This document shows, one piece after another, positions 45,415-53,498 of a DNA stretch of 64,000 bases. The stretch's first letter is position 1. Every line of letters starts with the position of its first letter. The stretch covers positions 1-64,000 of the forward strand of contig NZ_JNZZ01000025.1 of assembly GCF_000717645.1 (NCBI RefSeq). The letters run 5' to 3'. The translations under genes and the position numbers were made by a program. The stretch comes from Streptomyces californicus. GTDB taxonomy: Bacteria > Actinomycetota > Actinomycetes > Streptomycetales > Streptomycetaceae. A model generated the notes under the pieces. The model searched no databases. It was not told the origin of the DNA and worked only from the letters and a program-made list of their open reading frames with translations.

Positions 45415-46107
45415 ATGCCTCGACCAGCACACACCGCGGCCGCCCTCGCTCTGGGCGTGGCCGCCCTCACCGCCTGCTCCAGCGCCCCCGGCCCGGCCAC
45501 CACCAGCGAGATAGACGGTGTCGCCTCCGCACCCGAGGGCCGGAACGCCGACAAGCCGTTGCTCGACTTCATGAAGCTGTCCCTCGATCTCACCGCCGAC
45601 TGTCCGCCGCTGGACGACACCAAAACCGGCGAGCCCCTCGGCGCCGGCGACCTCCCCGGCGTCCCCCGAAGCCCTTCCAGCGGGCCCCCCGGCGAGCCCG
45701 GCGACCGCGTCCCCCTGCCGGTCGACCCCGACAACGCGCCCGTCGCCGACGACCCCGTGCCGCCCCCGCCCGACAGGGACCTCCTGGAGCCGGTCACGCT
45801 CACCCAGCCCGAGACCTGTTACGCGGACAAGTTCGCCGCGCACGTCACCACCGCACTCAAGGGCACGGGAAAGAACTCCACCGAGGTGCGAACCGCGCTC
45901 AAGCGCGCCGGATACCCCGACGAGTTGATCGTGGGCATGAAGCCGGAAGGCGGGTCCCCCCGCGTCCGGATCGACCTGCGCGAACAGGACACCCGCGTCG
46001 CCCTCCAGGTCGTGCACGGCGGCGCCGGCGACACCGTCGTGGAGCAGTTCGGCGCACAGCCCACAGCGCCCCTCAAGGACGTCCGGTACATCCGGAAGCC
46101 GACCTGA
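45415..46107 (+). CDS. Putative lipoprotein
   Basis: This 230 aa protein starts at ATG 45415 with a signal peptide and lipobox (ALALGVAALTACSS). Then comes a Pro/Gly/Asp-rich middle with two cysteines (TADCPPLDD; PETCYADKF), and a small C-terminal domain (VTTALKGTGKNSTEVRTAL ... DTRVALQVVHGGAGDTVVEQ). It matches a family of hypothetical Streptomyces lipoproteins only in general layout; function is unknown. A perfect palindrome lies just upstream, so it is probably regulated. Confidence 0.8.
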   Translation: MPRPAHTAAALALGVAALTACSSAPGPATTSEIDGVASAPEGRNADKPLLDFMKLSLDLTADCPPLDDTKTGEPLGAGDLPGVPRSPSSGPPGEPGDRVPLPVDPDNAPVADDPVPPPPDRDLLEPVTLTQPETCYADKFAAHVTTALKGTGKNSTEVRTALKRAGYPDELIVGMKPEGGSPRVRIDLREQDTRVALQVVHGGAGDTVVEQFGAQPTAPLKDVRYIRKPT

Positions 46108-46284
46108 CCCGTGAGCTGAGGCCTCGCGGACGAACTGCTCGTCGGGACCGGCCGGGAATCGGGGGTGATCCGTGCCGTCCACGGCGGCCCCGAGCGCGCC
46201 AACGCCCTGTGCGAGACCGCCTCCGAGGTCCTGCGCCGGATGGTCGCGCGGCCCCACGCGGGCCGGGCCGCGCGACCGCGCCGT

Positions 46285-46830
46285 TCACGACCGACGCCGC
46301 GCCCCCGGTTCCGGCTTCGGTTCGGGCTTCGCCTCGGGCCGCGTCTCCGGCTTCGGTTCGGGCCTCGGCTCCGGCTTCGCCGTCCGCAACGGGCTGCCGC
46401 CCAGCTCCGGCGGGGTCAGGCACTCGAACCAGATGGTCTTGCCGACCTGGTCCCACTGCTTCACGATGCCCCAGTCGTCGGTGACCGCGTTGACGAGCAG
46501 GAGCCCCCGGCTCCCTTCGTCCATGGCGTCGCCCTTGATGGCGAGCGGCACGACGGGGCTGTCGTCCGCGACCTCGACACGGACGCCCTCGCGGTTCGGG
46601 AGCTGGAAGATGTAGGTCCGGCCGCGCCGCCCGGGCACGTGCCGCACGACGTTGGCGATCAGCTCGGTGAGCGCCAACTCGGCGGCGTCGGCGAGGAACA
46701 GCAGGTCCCACGTCTTGAGGTAGAGCCGCAGGACGCGGCGCAGGTGCCGGGCGGAATGCTCGCCGAGAGCGAGGTCGGCACGGTAGACGGGCTCCCCGGG
46801 ATTCCTCCGGGGGACGAGTACGTGATTCAT
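46285..46830 (-). CDS. RsbW-like ATP-binding regulatory protein
   Basis: This 181 aa protein has a HATPase_c domain of the anti-sigma/serine-kinase type: N-box ALTELIANVVRHV, G1-like VEVADDSPVVP, and G2 region GSRGLLLVNAVTDDWGI. A C-terminal tail of PEPRPEPKPE repeats follows from about residue 150. In Streptomyces such proteins often sit beside WhiJ-like XRE and DUF397 genes, as here (46913 and 47721), and are thought to act together in developmental regulation. It is divergent from the XRE gene. Confidence 0.85.
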   Translation of the reverse strand: MNHVLVPRRNPGEPVYRADLALGEHSARHLRRVLRLYLKTWDLLFLADAAELALTELIANVVRHVPGRRGRTYIFQLPNREGVRVEVADDSPVVPLAIKGDAMDEGSRGLLLVNAVTDDWGIVKQWDQVGKTIWFECLTPPELGGSPLRTAKPEPRPEPKPETRPEAKPEPKPEPGARRRS

Positions 46831-46912
46831 GTCACCAGGCTGCGACGAACTGGCTACGCTCGGCTACGCACCGAAACGAACGCCGAGAGGCGTTGCACCC
46901 GGAGGTCCGACC

Positions 46913-47737
46913 GTGGCCAACATCCAGAAGCTCGACCCCGACGCCTCCCCGCTCGACTTCTACGGCGGGGAACTGCGCCGCCTACGGGAAGCCGCCAGGC
47001 TCACGCAGCCGCAGTTGGGCGACATGATCTACTGCACCGGCTCGCTGATCGGCCAGGTGGAGACGACGAAGAAGATCCCCACCCGCGACTTCTCGGAGCG
47101 CGTGGACGCGGCCCTGCGCACGGACGGCATGTTCTCGCGCCTGGTGGGCCTGGTCCTGCGAAGCCAACTGCCCCCGTGGTTTCTGGAGTACGCGGACATG
47201 GAGAGGAAGGCCACCTACATCTCCACGTACCAGGCGCAGTTGGTGTACGGGCTGCTCCAGACGGAGGAGTACGCACGGGCGGTGCTGGCCACCGGCATGC
47301 CCGAGGACCTGGACGGCATGCTCGCGGCCCGGATGGAACGCCAGCGCGTCCTGCGGAAGAAGAATCCCCCGTTGGCGTTGGTGATCCTGGACGAGGCGGT
47401 GCTGTACCGGCCGATCGGCGGCGAGGCGGTGATGCGGGCCCAACTCCAGAAGCTGTTGGACTTCGCGCACCACCGCTGGGTGCGCATCCAGGTCCTGCCG
47501 TTCGAGGCAGGCGAACACGCGAGCCTGGCCGGTTCGTTCAACGCCCTGCGCTTCGCCAACGACCCGGACATCGTCTACACCGAGGACATCATCTCCGGCC
47601 ACATGACGGCCAACCCGGAGACGGTCAGGGAGGGCTCGCTCCGATACGCTCACCTCCAGGCCACCGCACTCTCCGTCGAGAAATCGGTGGAGCGGATCAG
47701 CCACGTGATGAGGGAGCGCTATGGAGTACGGCCCTGA
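46913..47737 (+). CDS. XRE-family regulator with DUF5753 domain (WhiJ-like)
   Basis: This 274 aa protein has an N-terminal Cro/C1 helix-turn-helix (LRRLREAARLTQPQLGDMIYCTGSLIGQVE) and a C-terminal DUF5753 domain (QAQLVYGLLQTEEYARAVL ... QVLPFEAGEHASLAGSF), the WhiJ-like family numerous in Streptomyces. GGAGG lies 7 nt before GTG 46913. It overlaps the DUF397 gene by 17 nt, and such pairs typically function together, the small protein modulating the regulator. Confidence 0.92.
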   Translation: MANIQKLDPDASPLDFYGGELRRLREAARLTQPQLGDMIYCTGSLIGQVETTKKIPTRDFSERVDAALRTDGMFSRLVGLVLRSQLPPWFLEYADMERKATYISTYQAQLVYGLLQTEEYARAVLATGMPEDLDGMLAARMERQRVLRKKNPPLALVILDEAVLYRPIGGEAVMRAQLQKLLDFAHHRWVRIQVLPFEAGEHASLAGSFNALRFANDPDIVYTEDIISGHMTANPETVREGSLRYAHLQATALSVEKSVERISHVMRERYGVRP

Positions 47738-47990
47738 CCTGACGAACGCGGACTGGCGCAAGTCCAGCTACAGCGGCAACACCGGCGGCGACTGCGTCGA
47801 ATGCACGGTGACCGGCGGCGCGGCCTGGCGGAAGTCCTCCTACAGCGGCAACACCGGCGGCGAGTGCGTCGAGGTGGCCGACGCCTCCACCTGCGGCTCC
47901 GTCCCCGTCCGCGACAGCAAGAACCCGACCGGCCCCGCCATCATCCTGGGCGCCCACGCCTGGCAGACGTTCGTCAACGACCTGCGCTGA
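47721..47990 (+). CDS. DUF397 protein with duplicated N-terminal motif
   Basis: This 89 aa protein carries the DUF397 motif WRKSSYSGNTGGDCVE twice, at residues 12 and 36, followed by the usual VPVRDSKNPTGPAI and AWQTFVNDL. The copies are exactly 72 nt (24 codons) apart and nearly identical, so the gene contains a recent in-frame tandem duplication; normal family members have one. It overlaps the upstream XRE gene by 17 nt and is its likely partner. Confidence 0.92.
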   Translation: MEYGPDLTNADWRKSSYSGNTGGDCVECTVTGGAAWRKSSYSGNTGGECVEVADASTCGSVPVRDSKNPTGPAIILGAHAWQTFVNDLR

Positions 47991-48008
47991 CGCGGCCGAC
48001 CCGTGCGC

Positions 48009-48048
48009 AAAGGCGGCAACCAGGCCCTTGGGCTCTGTCGCCGCCTTT
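48009..48048. terminator. Possible terminator between convergent genes
   Basis: AAAGGCGGC (48009-48017) and GCCGCCTTT (48040-48048) form a 9-bp stem with a 22-nt loop, located between the DUF397 stop and the stop of the histone-fold gene. It may serve both strands. Confidence 0.4.
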
Positions 48049-48116
48049 CCGCCCGTGGCAGCACTTCTACGAGACCGCGCGGCGGAGGGAACAGGCCCGG
48101 TGGGCCGAGTTCGCGC

Positions 48117-48749
48117 CTATCCGGGAGGCGCCTTGGGCATCGTCTCTCGGATCTCCCGGTCTGCCAAGAGCCGCAGTTCGCCCGTTGTCAGCACCCTGCA
48201 CGCGCCGCGCACGTCCTCCCTGTGGATGACATCGCTGTTCACCCGGGTGGAGACCTCGGCGGCAGCGTTCATCAGCTGCCGGACGAGATGGGCCAGCAAT
48301 TCGGCGACGACGCCTCTGGCCGGCCCACTGACAGCGAGAGTTCCCGTGGGGTCGGTCGATTCCATCAACCGATCGATGACGCCGTCGAAAGGGCCGCTGG
48401 AGGGCTTCGCCGCAGAGGGCTGCGCGGACGGGTCACCGGAGCGCGAGGCTGGAGGGTTCTCGACCAGCCAGGCGGCCCACAGGCGACGCAGCTCGGCGTC
48501 GGACCGGAACGCGGCGTCCACATGGCGGGGTTGGATCGCCGAGCCGTCCGCCGCTCCCTCCTCTCGCCAGAACCCATGGGCCCCGTCCAGGAGTTCCCCC
48601 GCGAGGTAGGTAAGCCCCGCATCGGCTGCACGAGCCGCCCCGAGATCGAGCTGCTTGCCTCGGGGAAGTGTCAACAGCTCGCGAGAAAAGCATGGTTCGG
48701 GAACATCGACGTGATGCGGGTCCGGCTCCCCGCCTTTGCCACTGCTCAT
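48117..48749 (-). CDS. Histone-fold doublet protein (H2A-like then H2B-like)
   Basis: This 210 aa protein starts at ATG 48749 (AAGGAG 5 nt upstream). Residues 40-92 resemble histone H2A: LTYLAGELLDGAHGFWRE against H2A LEYLTAEILELAGNAARD, then IQPRHVDAAFRSDAELRRL against IPRHLQLAIRNDEELNKL. Residues 93-120 are a Pro/Ser/Ala linker. Residues 121-203 resemble H2B: a DPTG segment, LLAHLVRQLMNAAAEVS, then HREDVRGACRVLTTGEL against SREIQTAVRLLLPGEL. The order alpha2-alpha3-C-helix is kept in both. There is no basic tail and the protein is rich in acidic residues, so DNA packaging is not assured. The comparisons were made by eye from memory. Context gives no function; neighbours are a DUF397 regulator and a small membrane protein. 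Confidence 0.75.
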   Translation of the reverse strand: MSSGKGGEPDPHHVDVPEPCFSRELLTLPRGKQLDLGAARAADAGLTYLAGELLDGAHGFWREEGAADGSAIQPRHVDAAFRSDAELRRLWAAWLVENPPASRSGDPSAQPSAAKPSSGPFDGVIDRLMESTDPTGTLAVSGPARGVVAELLAHLVRQLMNAAAEVSTRVNSDVIHREDVRGACRVLTTGELRLLADREIRETMPKAPPG

Positions 48750-48763
48750 GGGTACTCCTTCCC

Positions 48764-48785
48764 GAGGAAGTGCCTGCACTTCCTC
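48764..48785. promoter_or_regulatory. Perfect palindrome in the leader of the histone-fold gene
   Basis: GAGGAAGTGC-CT-GCACTTCCTC has perfect 10-bp arms and lies 15-36 nt upstream of the ATG, next to the ribosome site. It could be an operator for a dimeric regulator or an RNA hairpin; its first arm contains GAGGAAG, similar to a ribosome site. Confidence 0.65.
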
Positions 48786-48990
48786 CCGGGCTCACGGATC
48801 GGTGGTCACCGATCTCCGCCTCATCATGACAAGACGCGGAATCGCCCGGTTGAGGATTGACTGAACCAGTTGCCCGAATGACGCGTGAAAGCCCGTACGG
48901 GTCGGGTCGGCGACGCAGGGAGCCGGGACCGCCGATGAGCCGCACGCCCCCTCCTCGGGGCCCAGTTGGCCACTGCTAGATTCATCCGCC

Positions 48991-49398
48991 ATGCGATCAC
49001 GAGACTACGACCTCGAATTCCGGGAGAAGGCCGCCCGCATGCGCGACTGGGGGGTCTGCGTCCTCGTGGTCGCGGGTCTGCTGTGGGGCTGGTGCGTCAT
49101 CCTGCTGACGACGGAGTACTCGATCGAGACGAGCAGCGGTAACGAGCGGGAGTGCGCGGCCCGCCTGTTCACGGACCGGGGAACCGCCAACGAGGGCGTC
49201 TACAGCGGCGATTACTGCGCCGACGAACGCGACTGGCCCGAGGCGCTGTTCATCCTCGGCCTCTCCGTCCCCGTGGCGCTCGTGGGGACCGCGCTCGTCA
49301 CCGCCGGCAGCGTGAGCCGTCGCATGAGCGGCCACGCCCAGGCGATGCGCGAACTGGACCGGCTGGCCGCCGAACGCGAGAAGCGGACCGAGGCATGA
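48991..49398 (+). CDS. Conserved small membrane protein
   Basis: This 135 aa protein has two membrane helices (VCVLVVAGLLWGWCVILL; ALFILGLSVPVALVGTALVTAG) flanking a short external loop with two cysteines (RECAARLF; GDYCADERD) that could form a disulfide. The C-terminus is a charged helix (RELDRLAAEREKRTEA). No family function is known to me. It is divergent from the histone-fold gene across 241 bp. Confidence 0.8.
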   Translation: MRSRDYDLEFREKAARMRDWGVCVLVVAGLLWGWCVILLTTEYSIETSSGNERECAARLFTDRGTANEGVYSGDYCADERDWPEALFILGLSVPVALVGTALVTAGSVSRRMSGHAQAMRELDRLAAEREKRTEA

Positions 49399-49862
49399 CC
49401 GACGCCTGACCGGCCCCCGCCCCCAGCGGACGCGGTAACCGTACGTACGGCACGGCTCCGGCGGCCACGCGGGACGGGCCCGACCGGCCGGTGGGCGGAC
49501 CGTTCGGGCACCGCGCGCCGGGAGACGTACAAGCGCCGCCCCTGGCCGACGCGGGCGCGGCGACACGTACGCACGGCGCCGGCCGCGACCCATGCGGGCG
49601 CGCGAACGGACGACTGCGACCCACGCGGGCGCGCGAACGTACGTGCGCCGAAGCCCCGCCGCAGCGCTCGGCGGCCCGAGCCTCCGGCGGCCACCGCATC
49701 CGCGCACCGGTCCCGGCGGCCACGACATCCGCGCAGCCGACCCCGCCCCGGCGCCCCCGACCGGTCCCGGCGCCCCCGGCCAGACGTTCCGCTACCCGCC
49801 GGTACGGGGCTCCCGCGCCCCGGCCCGCCGGTCGACCGGCCCGATAAGGCAGTCTTGTCCTC
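49399..49862. other. Intergenic region with short direct repeats upstream of fasR
   Basis: This 464-bp region has no supported gene. It contains two copies of GCGACCCA(T/C)GCGGGCGCGC followed by GAACG at 49585-49608 and 49616-49639, 31 bp apart, and two CGGCGGCCAC...CATCCGCGCA units near 49686 and 49718. The fasR promoter should lie at its right end, but no clear -10/-35 pair was found. Confidence 0.6.
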
Positions 49863-51062
49863 GTGCCCCGACCCGATCCTGAGCATCCCGCCGCCCACGA
49901 CGCCCACCTGCACGCCGCGACCCTGAAACGGCTGGAGCAGTCCTCCGGCCGACTGGCCGCGAACGCGATTGCCCGCATGGACGAATCGCTGCCGTGGTAC
50001 CGGGCGATGCCCCCGGAGAACCGGTCCTGGATCGGCCTGGTCGCCCAGGCCGGCATCGCCGCGTTCACCGAGTGGTTCCGGCATCCCGAGACCCCGCAGG
50101 CCATCTCGACCGACGTCTTCGGCACCGCGCCGCGCGAACTGACCCGGGCCATCACCCTGCGGCAGACCGTGGAGATGGTGCGCACCACGATCGAGGTCAT
50201 GGAGGCCGCGATCGACGAGGTGGCCGCCCCCGGCGACGAGTCGGTGCTGCGCGAGGCGCTGCTCGTCTACGCGCGCGAGATCGCCTTCGCCACCGCCCAG
50301 GTCTACGCCCAGGCCGCCGAGGCCCGGGGCGCCTGGGACGCCCGGCTGGAGTCGCTGGTGGTGAACGCGGTCCTCTCCGGCGAGGCCGACGAAGGGGCCG
50401 TGTCCCGGGCCGCCGCGCTCGGCTGGAACTCGCCCGAGCACGTCTGCGTCATCCTCGGCACCGCGCCCGACGGCGACAGCGAGCTGACCGTCGAGGCGAT
50501 CCGCCGCGCCGCCCGGCACGCCAAGCTCCAGGTGCTCACCGGAGTGCTCGGCAACCGGCTCGTCGTCATCGCCGGCGGCAGCGACAACCCGCTCCAGGTC
50601 GCGAAGGGCCTGATCGGCCCGTACGCGGCCGGACCGGTGGTCGCCGGCCCCGTCGTGCCCGACCTGCTCGCCGCCACCCGCTCCGCACAGGCGGCGGCGG
50701 CCGGGCTCAAGGCGTGCTCGGCGTGGCAGGACGCCCCCCGCCCCGTACTGGCGGACGATCTCCTCCCGGAGCGCGCGATGGCCGGAGACCCGGCCGCGCG
50801 CGACCAGTTGGTGGAGGAGATCTACAGACCGCTGGAGGAGGCCGGTTCGGCTCTGCTGGAAACGCTGAGCGTTTACCTGGAGCAGGCGAGCAGTCTGGAG
50901 GGCGCCGCCCGGATGCTGTTCGTGCACCCCAACACCGTGCGCTACCGGCTGCGACGTGTGACGGACGTCACCGGATGGTCACCCTCCGATGTGCGCTCCG
51001 CCTTCACGCTGCGGATCGCCCTCATCCTGGGTCGCTTGGCCGCAGCCGATCCGCAGTCCTAG
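49863..51062 (+). CDS. fasR: FasR, activator of the fatty acid synthase operon
   Basis: This 399 aa PucR-type regulator has an N-terminal sensor region, a GGDEF-like middle (HVCVILGTAPDGDSELTVEA) and a C-terminal PucR helix-turn-helix (LSVYLEQASSLEGAARMLFVHPNTVRYRLRRV). In S. coelicolor FasR lies directly upstream of fabD-fabH-acpP-fabF and activates it; the same order is seen here. The start is GTG 49863. A perfect 17-bp palindrome in the fasR-fabD gap is the likely binding site. Confidence 0.93.
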   Translation: MPRPDPEHPAAHDAHLHAATLKRLEQSSGRLAANAIARMDESLPWYRAMPPENRSWIGLVAQAGIAAFTEWFRHPETPQAISTDVFGTAPRELTRAITLRQTVEMVRTTIEVMEAAIDEVAAPGDESVLREALLVYAREIAFATAQVYAQAAEARGAWDARLESLVVNAVLSGEADEGAVSRAAALGWNSPEHVCVILGTAPDGDSELTVEAIRRAARHAKLQVLTGVLGNRLVVIAGGSDNPLQVAKGLIGPYAAGPVVAGPVVPDLLAATRSAQAAAAGLKACSAWQDAPRPVLADDLLPERAMAGDPAARDQLVEEIYRPLEEAGSALLETLSVYLEQASSLEGAARMLFVHPNTVRYRLRRVTDVTGWSPSDVRSAFTLRIALILGRLAAADPQS

Positions 51063-51066
51063 ACTT

Positions 51067-51083
51067 TTGTTGAACTTCAACAA
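51067..51083. promoter_or_regulatory. Palindrome upstream of fabD, likely FasR operator
   Basis: TTGTTGAA-C-TTCAACAA is a perfect inverted repeat with 8-bp arms, 5 nt after the fasR stop and about 70 nt before fabD, in an AT-rich patch. Position and symmetry fit the operator of the adjacent activator; the assignment to FasR is inferred. Confidence 0.7.
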
Positions 51084-51151
51084 TTACCCCGACGGTTCTT
51101 CGTCCCTGTCCCCACGGGCGTACCGGGCCGTCCCCAAGAGAGAGTGTGAGG

Positions 51152-52069
51152 GTGCTCGTACTCGTCGCTCCCGGCCAAGGCGCTCAGACGCCCGGCTTCC
51201 TGACTCCCTGGCTCGACCTCCCCGGTGCCGCCGACCGCATCGCGGCCTGGTCCGACGCCATCGGGCTCGACCTTGCCCACTACGGCACGAAGGCCGACGC
51301 GGACGAGATCCGCGACACGGCCGTGGCGCAGCCGCTCCTGGTGGCCGCCGGACTGCTCTCGGCGGCCGCGCTGGACGCCGCCTCCCCCGACGTCGTCGCG
51401 GGCCACAGCGTCGGTGAGATCACCGCCGCCGCGCTCGCCGGCGTCATCGACGACGAGGCCGCGCTGCGCTTCGTCCGCACCCGCGGGCTCGGCATGGCCG
51501 AGGCCGCCGCGGTCACCGAGACCGGGATGGCCGCCCTCCTCGGCGGCGACCCGGCCGTCACGGTCCCGCACCTGGAGAAGCTCGGGCTGACCCCGGCCAA
51601 CGTCAACGGCGGCGGCCAGATCGTCGCCGCGGGCACCGCCGCCCAGATCGCGGCCCTGGAGGCCGACAAGCCCGAGGGCGTCAGGCGGATCGTTCCGCTC
51701 AAGGTGGCCGGCGCGTTCCACACGCACCACATGGCCCCGGCCGTGGAGAAGCTGCGCGCGGCGGTCGGCGATCTGACGGTCTCCGACCCGACCGTGCGTT
51801 ACGTTTCCAACGCCGACGGCCACACCGTGGCCACCGGCACCGAGGTCGTCGCCCGGCTGGTCGGGCAGGTCGCCAACCCGGTCCGCTGGGACCTGTGCAT
51901 GGAGACCTTCCAGTCCCTGGGCGTCACCGCACTCGTCGAGCTGAGCCCGGGAGGCACGCTGACCGGGCTCGCCAAGCGCGCCCTGCCCGGCGTGCGGACG
52001 CTCGCGCTCAAGACCCCCGACGACCTCGACGCGGCCCGCGCGCTCATCTCCGAGCACGCGGGCGTCTAA
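51152..52069 (+). CDS. fabD: Malonyl-CoA:ACP transacylase
   Basis: FabD (305 aa) transfers malonyl from CoA to acyl carrier protein. Visible motifs are LVLVAPGQGAQTPGF at the N-terminus, the nucleophile elbow VVAGHSVGEITAAALAG, and the catalytic His region AGAFHTHHM. Start is taken at GTG 51152 because AAGAGAGAG lies 7 nt upstream; GTG 51146 is two codons earlier. It is first in the fabD-fabH-acpP-fabF operon. Confidence 0.96.
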   Translation: MLVLVAPGQGAQTPGFLTPWLDLPGAADRIAAWSDAIGLDLAHYGTKADADEIRDTAVAQPLLVAAGLLSAAALDAASPDVVAGHSVGEITAAALAGVIDDEAALRFVRTRGLGMAEAAAVTETGMAALLGGDPAVTVPHLEKLGLTPANVNGGGQIVAAGTAAQIAALEADKPEGVRRIVPLKVAGAFHTHHMAPAVEKLRAAVGDLTVSDPTVRYVSNADGHTVATGTEVVARLVGQVANPVRWDLCMETFQSLGVTALVELSPGGTLTGLAKRALPGVRTLALKTPDDLDAARALISEHAGV

Positions 52070-52078
52070 GGAGCGAGC

Positions 52079-53110
52079 ATGTCGAAGATCAAGCCCAGCA
52101 AGGGCGCCCCGTACGCACGGATCATCGGCGTCGGCGGCTACCGCCCGACCCGGGTCGTGCCGAACGAGGTGATCCTCGAGACGATCGACTCCTCCGACGA
52201 GTGGATCCGCTCCCGCTCCGGCATCGTCACCCGCCACTGGGCCTCCGACGAGGAGACCGTGGCCGCGATGTCGGTGGAGGCGTCCGGCAAGGCCATCGCC
52301 GACGCGGGCATCGACCCGGAGCAGATCGGCGCGGTCGTCGTCTCGACCGTCTCGCACTTCAAGCAGACCCCGGCCGTCGCCACCGAGATCGCCCACCGGA
52401 TCGGCGCGGGCAAGCCCGCCGCCTTCGACATCTCGGCCGGCTGCGCGGGCTTCGGCTACGGCCTGACCCTCGCCAAGGGCATGATCGTCGAGGGTTCGGC
52501 CGAGTACGTCCTGGTCATCGGCGTGGAGCGGCTCAGCGACCTCACCGACCTGGAGGACCGCGCGACGGCCTTCCTGTTCGGCGACGGCGCGGGCGCGGTC
52601 GTCGTGGGCCCCTCCCAGGAGCCGGCCATCGGCCCCACCGTCTGGGGCTCCGAGGGCGACAAGTCCGAGACCATCAAGCAGACCGTCGGCTGGAACGAGT
52701 TCCGGCTCGGCGACGTCTCCCAGCTGCCGCTCGACGCGAAGGGCGAGGTCAAGTTCCCCGCCATCACGCAGGAGGGCCAGGCGGTCTTCCGCTGGGCCGT
52801 CTTCGAGATGGCGAAGGTCGCCCAGCAGGCGCTGGACGCGGCCGGGATCTCCCCGGAGGACCTGGACGTCTTCATTCCGCACCAGGCCAACATGCGGATC
52901 ATCGACTCGATGGTGAAGACCCTGAAACTGCCGGAGCACGTCACGGTCGCCCGTGACATCGAGTCCACCGGCAACACGTCCGCCGCCTCGATCCCGCTCG
53001 CGATGGAGCGGCTCCTGGCGACCGGTCAGGCGAAGAGCGGCGACACCGCGCTCGTCATCGGCTTCGGGGCGGGTCTCGTCTACGCCGCGACGGTCGTTAC
53101 CCTCCCCTAG
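52079..53110 (+). CDS. fabH: Beta-ketoacyl-ACP synthase III
   Basis: FabH (343 aa) starts fatty acid chains by condensing an acyl-CoA primer with malonyl-ACP. The triad is visible: Cys in DISAGCAGFGYGL, His in VFIPHQANMRII, Asn in STGNTSAASIPLA. In Streptomyces it accepts branched primers. AAGGAG precedes ATG 52079, 9 nt after the fabD stop, so the genes are tightly coupled. Confidence 0.97.
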   Translation: MSKIKPSKGAPYARIIGVGGYRPTRVVPNEVILETIDSSDEWIRSRSGIVTRHWASDEETVAAMSVEASGKAIADAGIDPEQIGAVVVSTVSHFKQTPAVATEIAHRIGAGKPAAFDISAGCAGFGYGLTLAKGMIVEGSAEYVLVIGVERLSDLTDLEDRATAFLFGDGAGAVVVGPSQEPAIGPTVWGSEGDKSETIKQTVGWNEFRLGDVSQLPLDAKGEVKFPAITQEGQAVFRWAVFEMAKVAQQALDAAGISPEDLDVFIPHQANMRIIDSMVKTLKLPEHVTVARDIESTGNTSAASIPLAMERLLATGQAKSGDTALVIGFGAGLVYAATVVTLP

Positions 53111-53173
53111 GCACACCGGACCTTTTGGCCCGTGCGCACGTACACCGAACAAACCCACCGAAGGAGCGCCAAG

Positions 53174-53422
53174 ATGGCCGCCACGCAGGAAGAGATCGTC
53201 AAGGGTCTCGCCGAGATCGTCAACGAGATCGCCGGTATCCCGGAGGAGGACGTCCAGCTGGACAAGTCCTTCACCGACGACCTGGACGTCGACTCGCTGT
53301 CCATGGTCGAGGTCGTCGTCGCCGCCGAGGAGCGCTTCGACGTGAAGATCCCCGACGAGGACGTCAAGAACCTCAAGACGGTCGGCGACGCCGCCGACTA
53401 CATCCTGAAGCACCAGGGCTGA
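53174..53422 (+). CDS. acpP: Acyl carrier protein
   Basis: This 82 aa acidic helical protein has the phosphopantetheine serine in DLDVDSLSMVEVV. It carries growing acyl chains for FabH and FabF. The start is ATG 53174 with AAGGAG about 8 nt upstream; the open frame runs further upstream but without ACP sequence. Confidence 0.97.
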   Translation: MAATQEEIVKGLAEIVNEIAGIPEEDVQLDKSFTDDLDVDSLSMVEVVVAAEERFDVKIPDEDVKNLKTVGDAADYILKHQG

Positions 53423-53498
53423 TCCCAGCCCGGCTGTGTCGCCACCCGGCGGTGGCGCCGCTGATTCACGACCCTCTACACGTGGAGAAGATTTTCCA

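Noticed and set aside
46120..46265. Plus-strand fragment reading ELLVGTGRESGVIRAVHGG
   Set aside because: It looks protein-like for about 45 codons but I could not place it in a family; it may be a gene remnant or chance.
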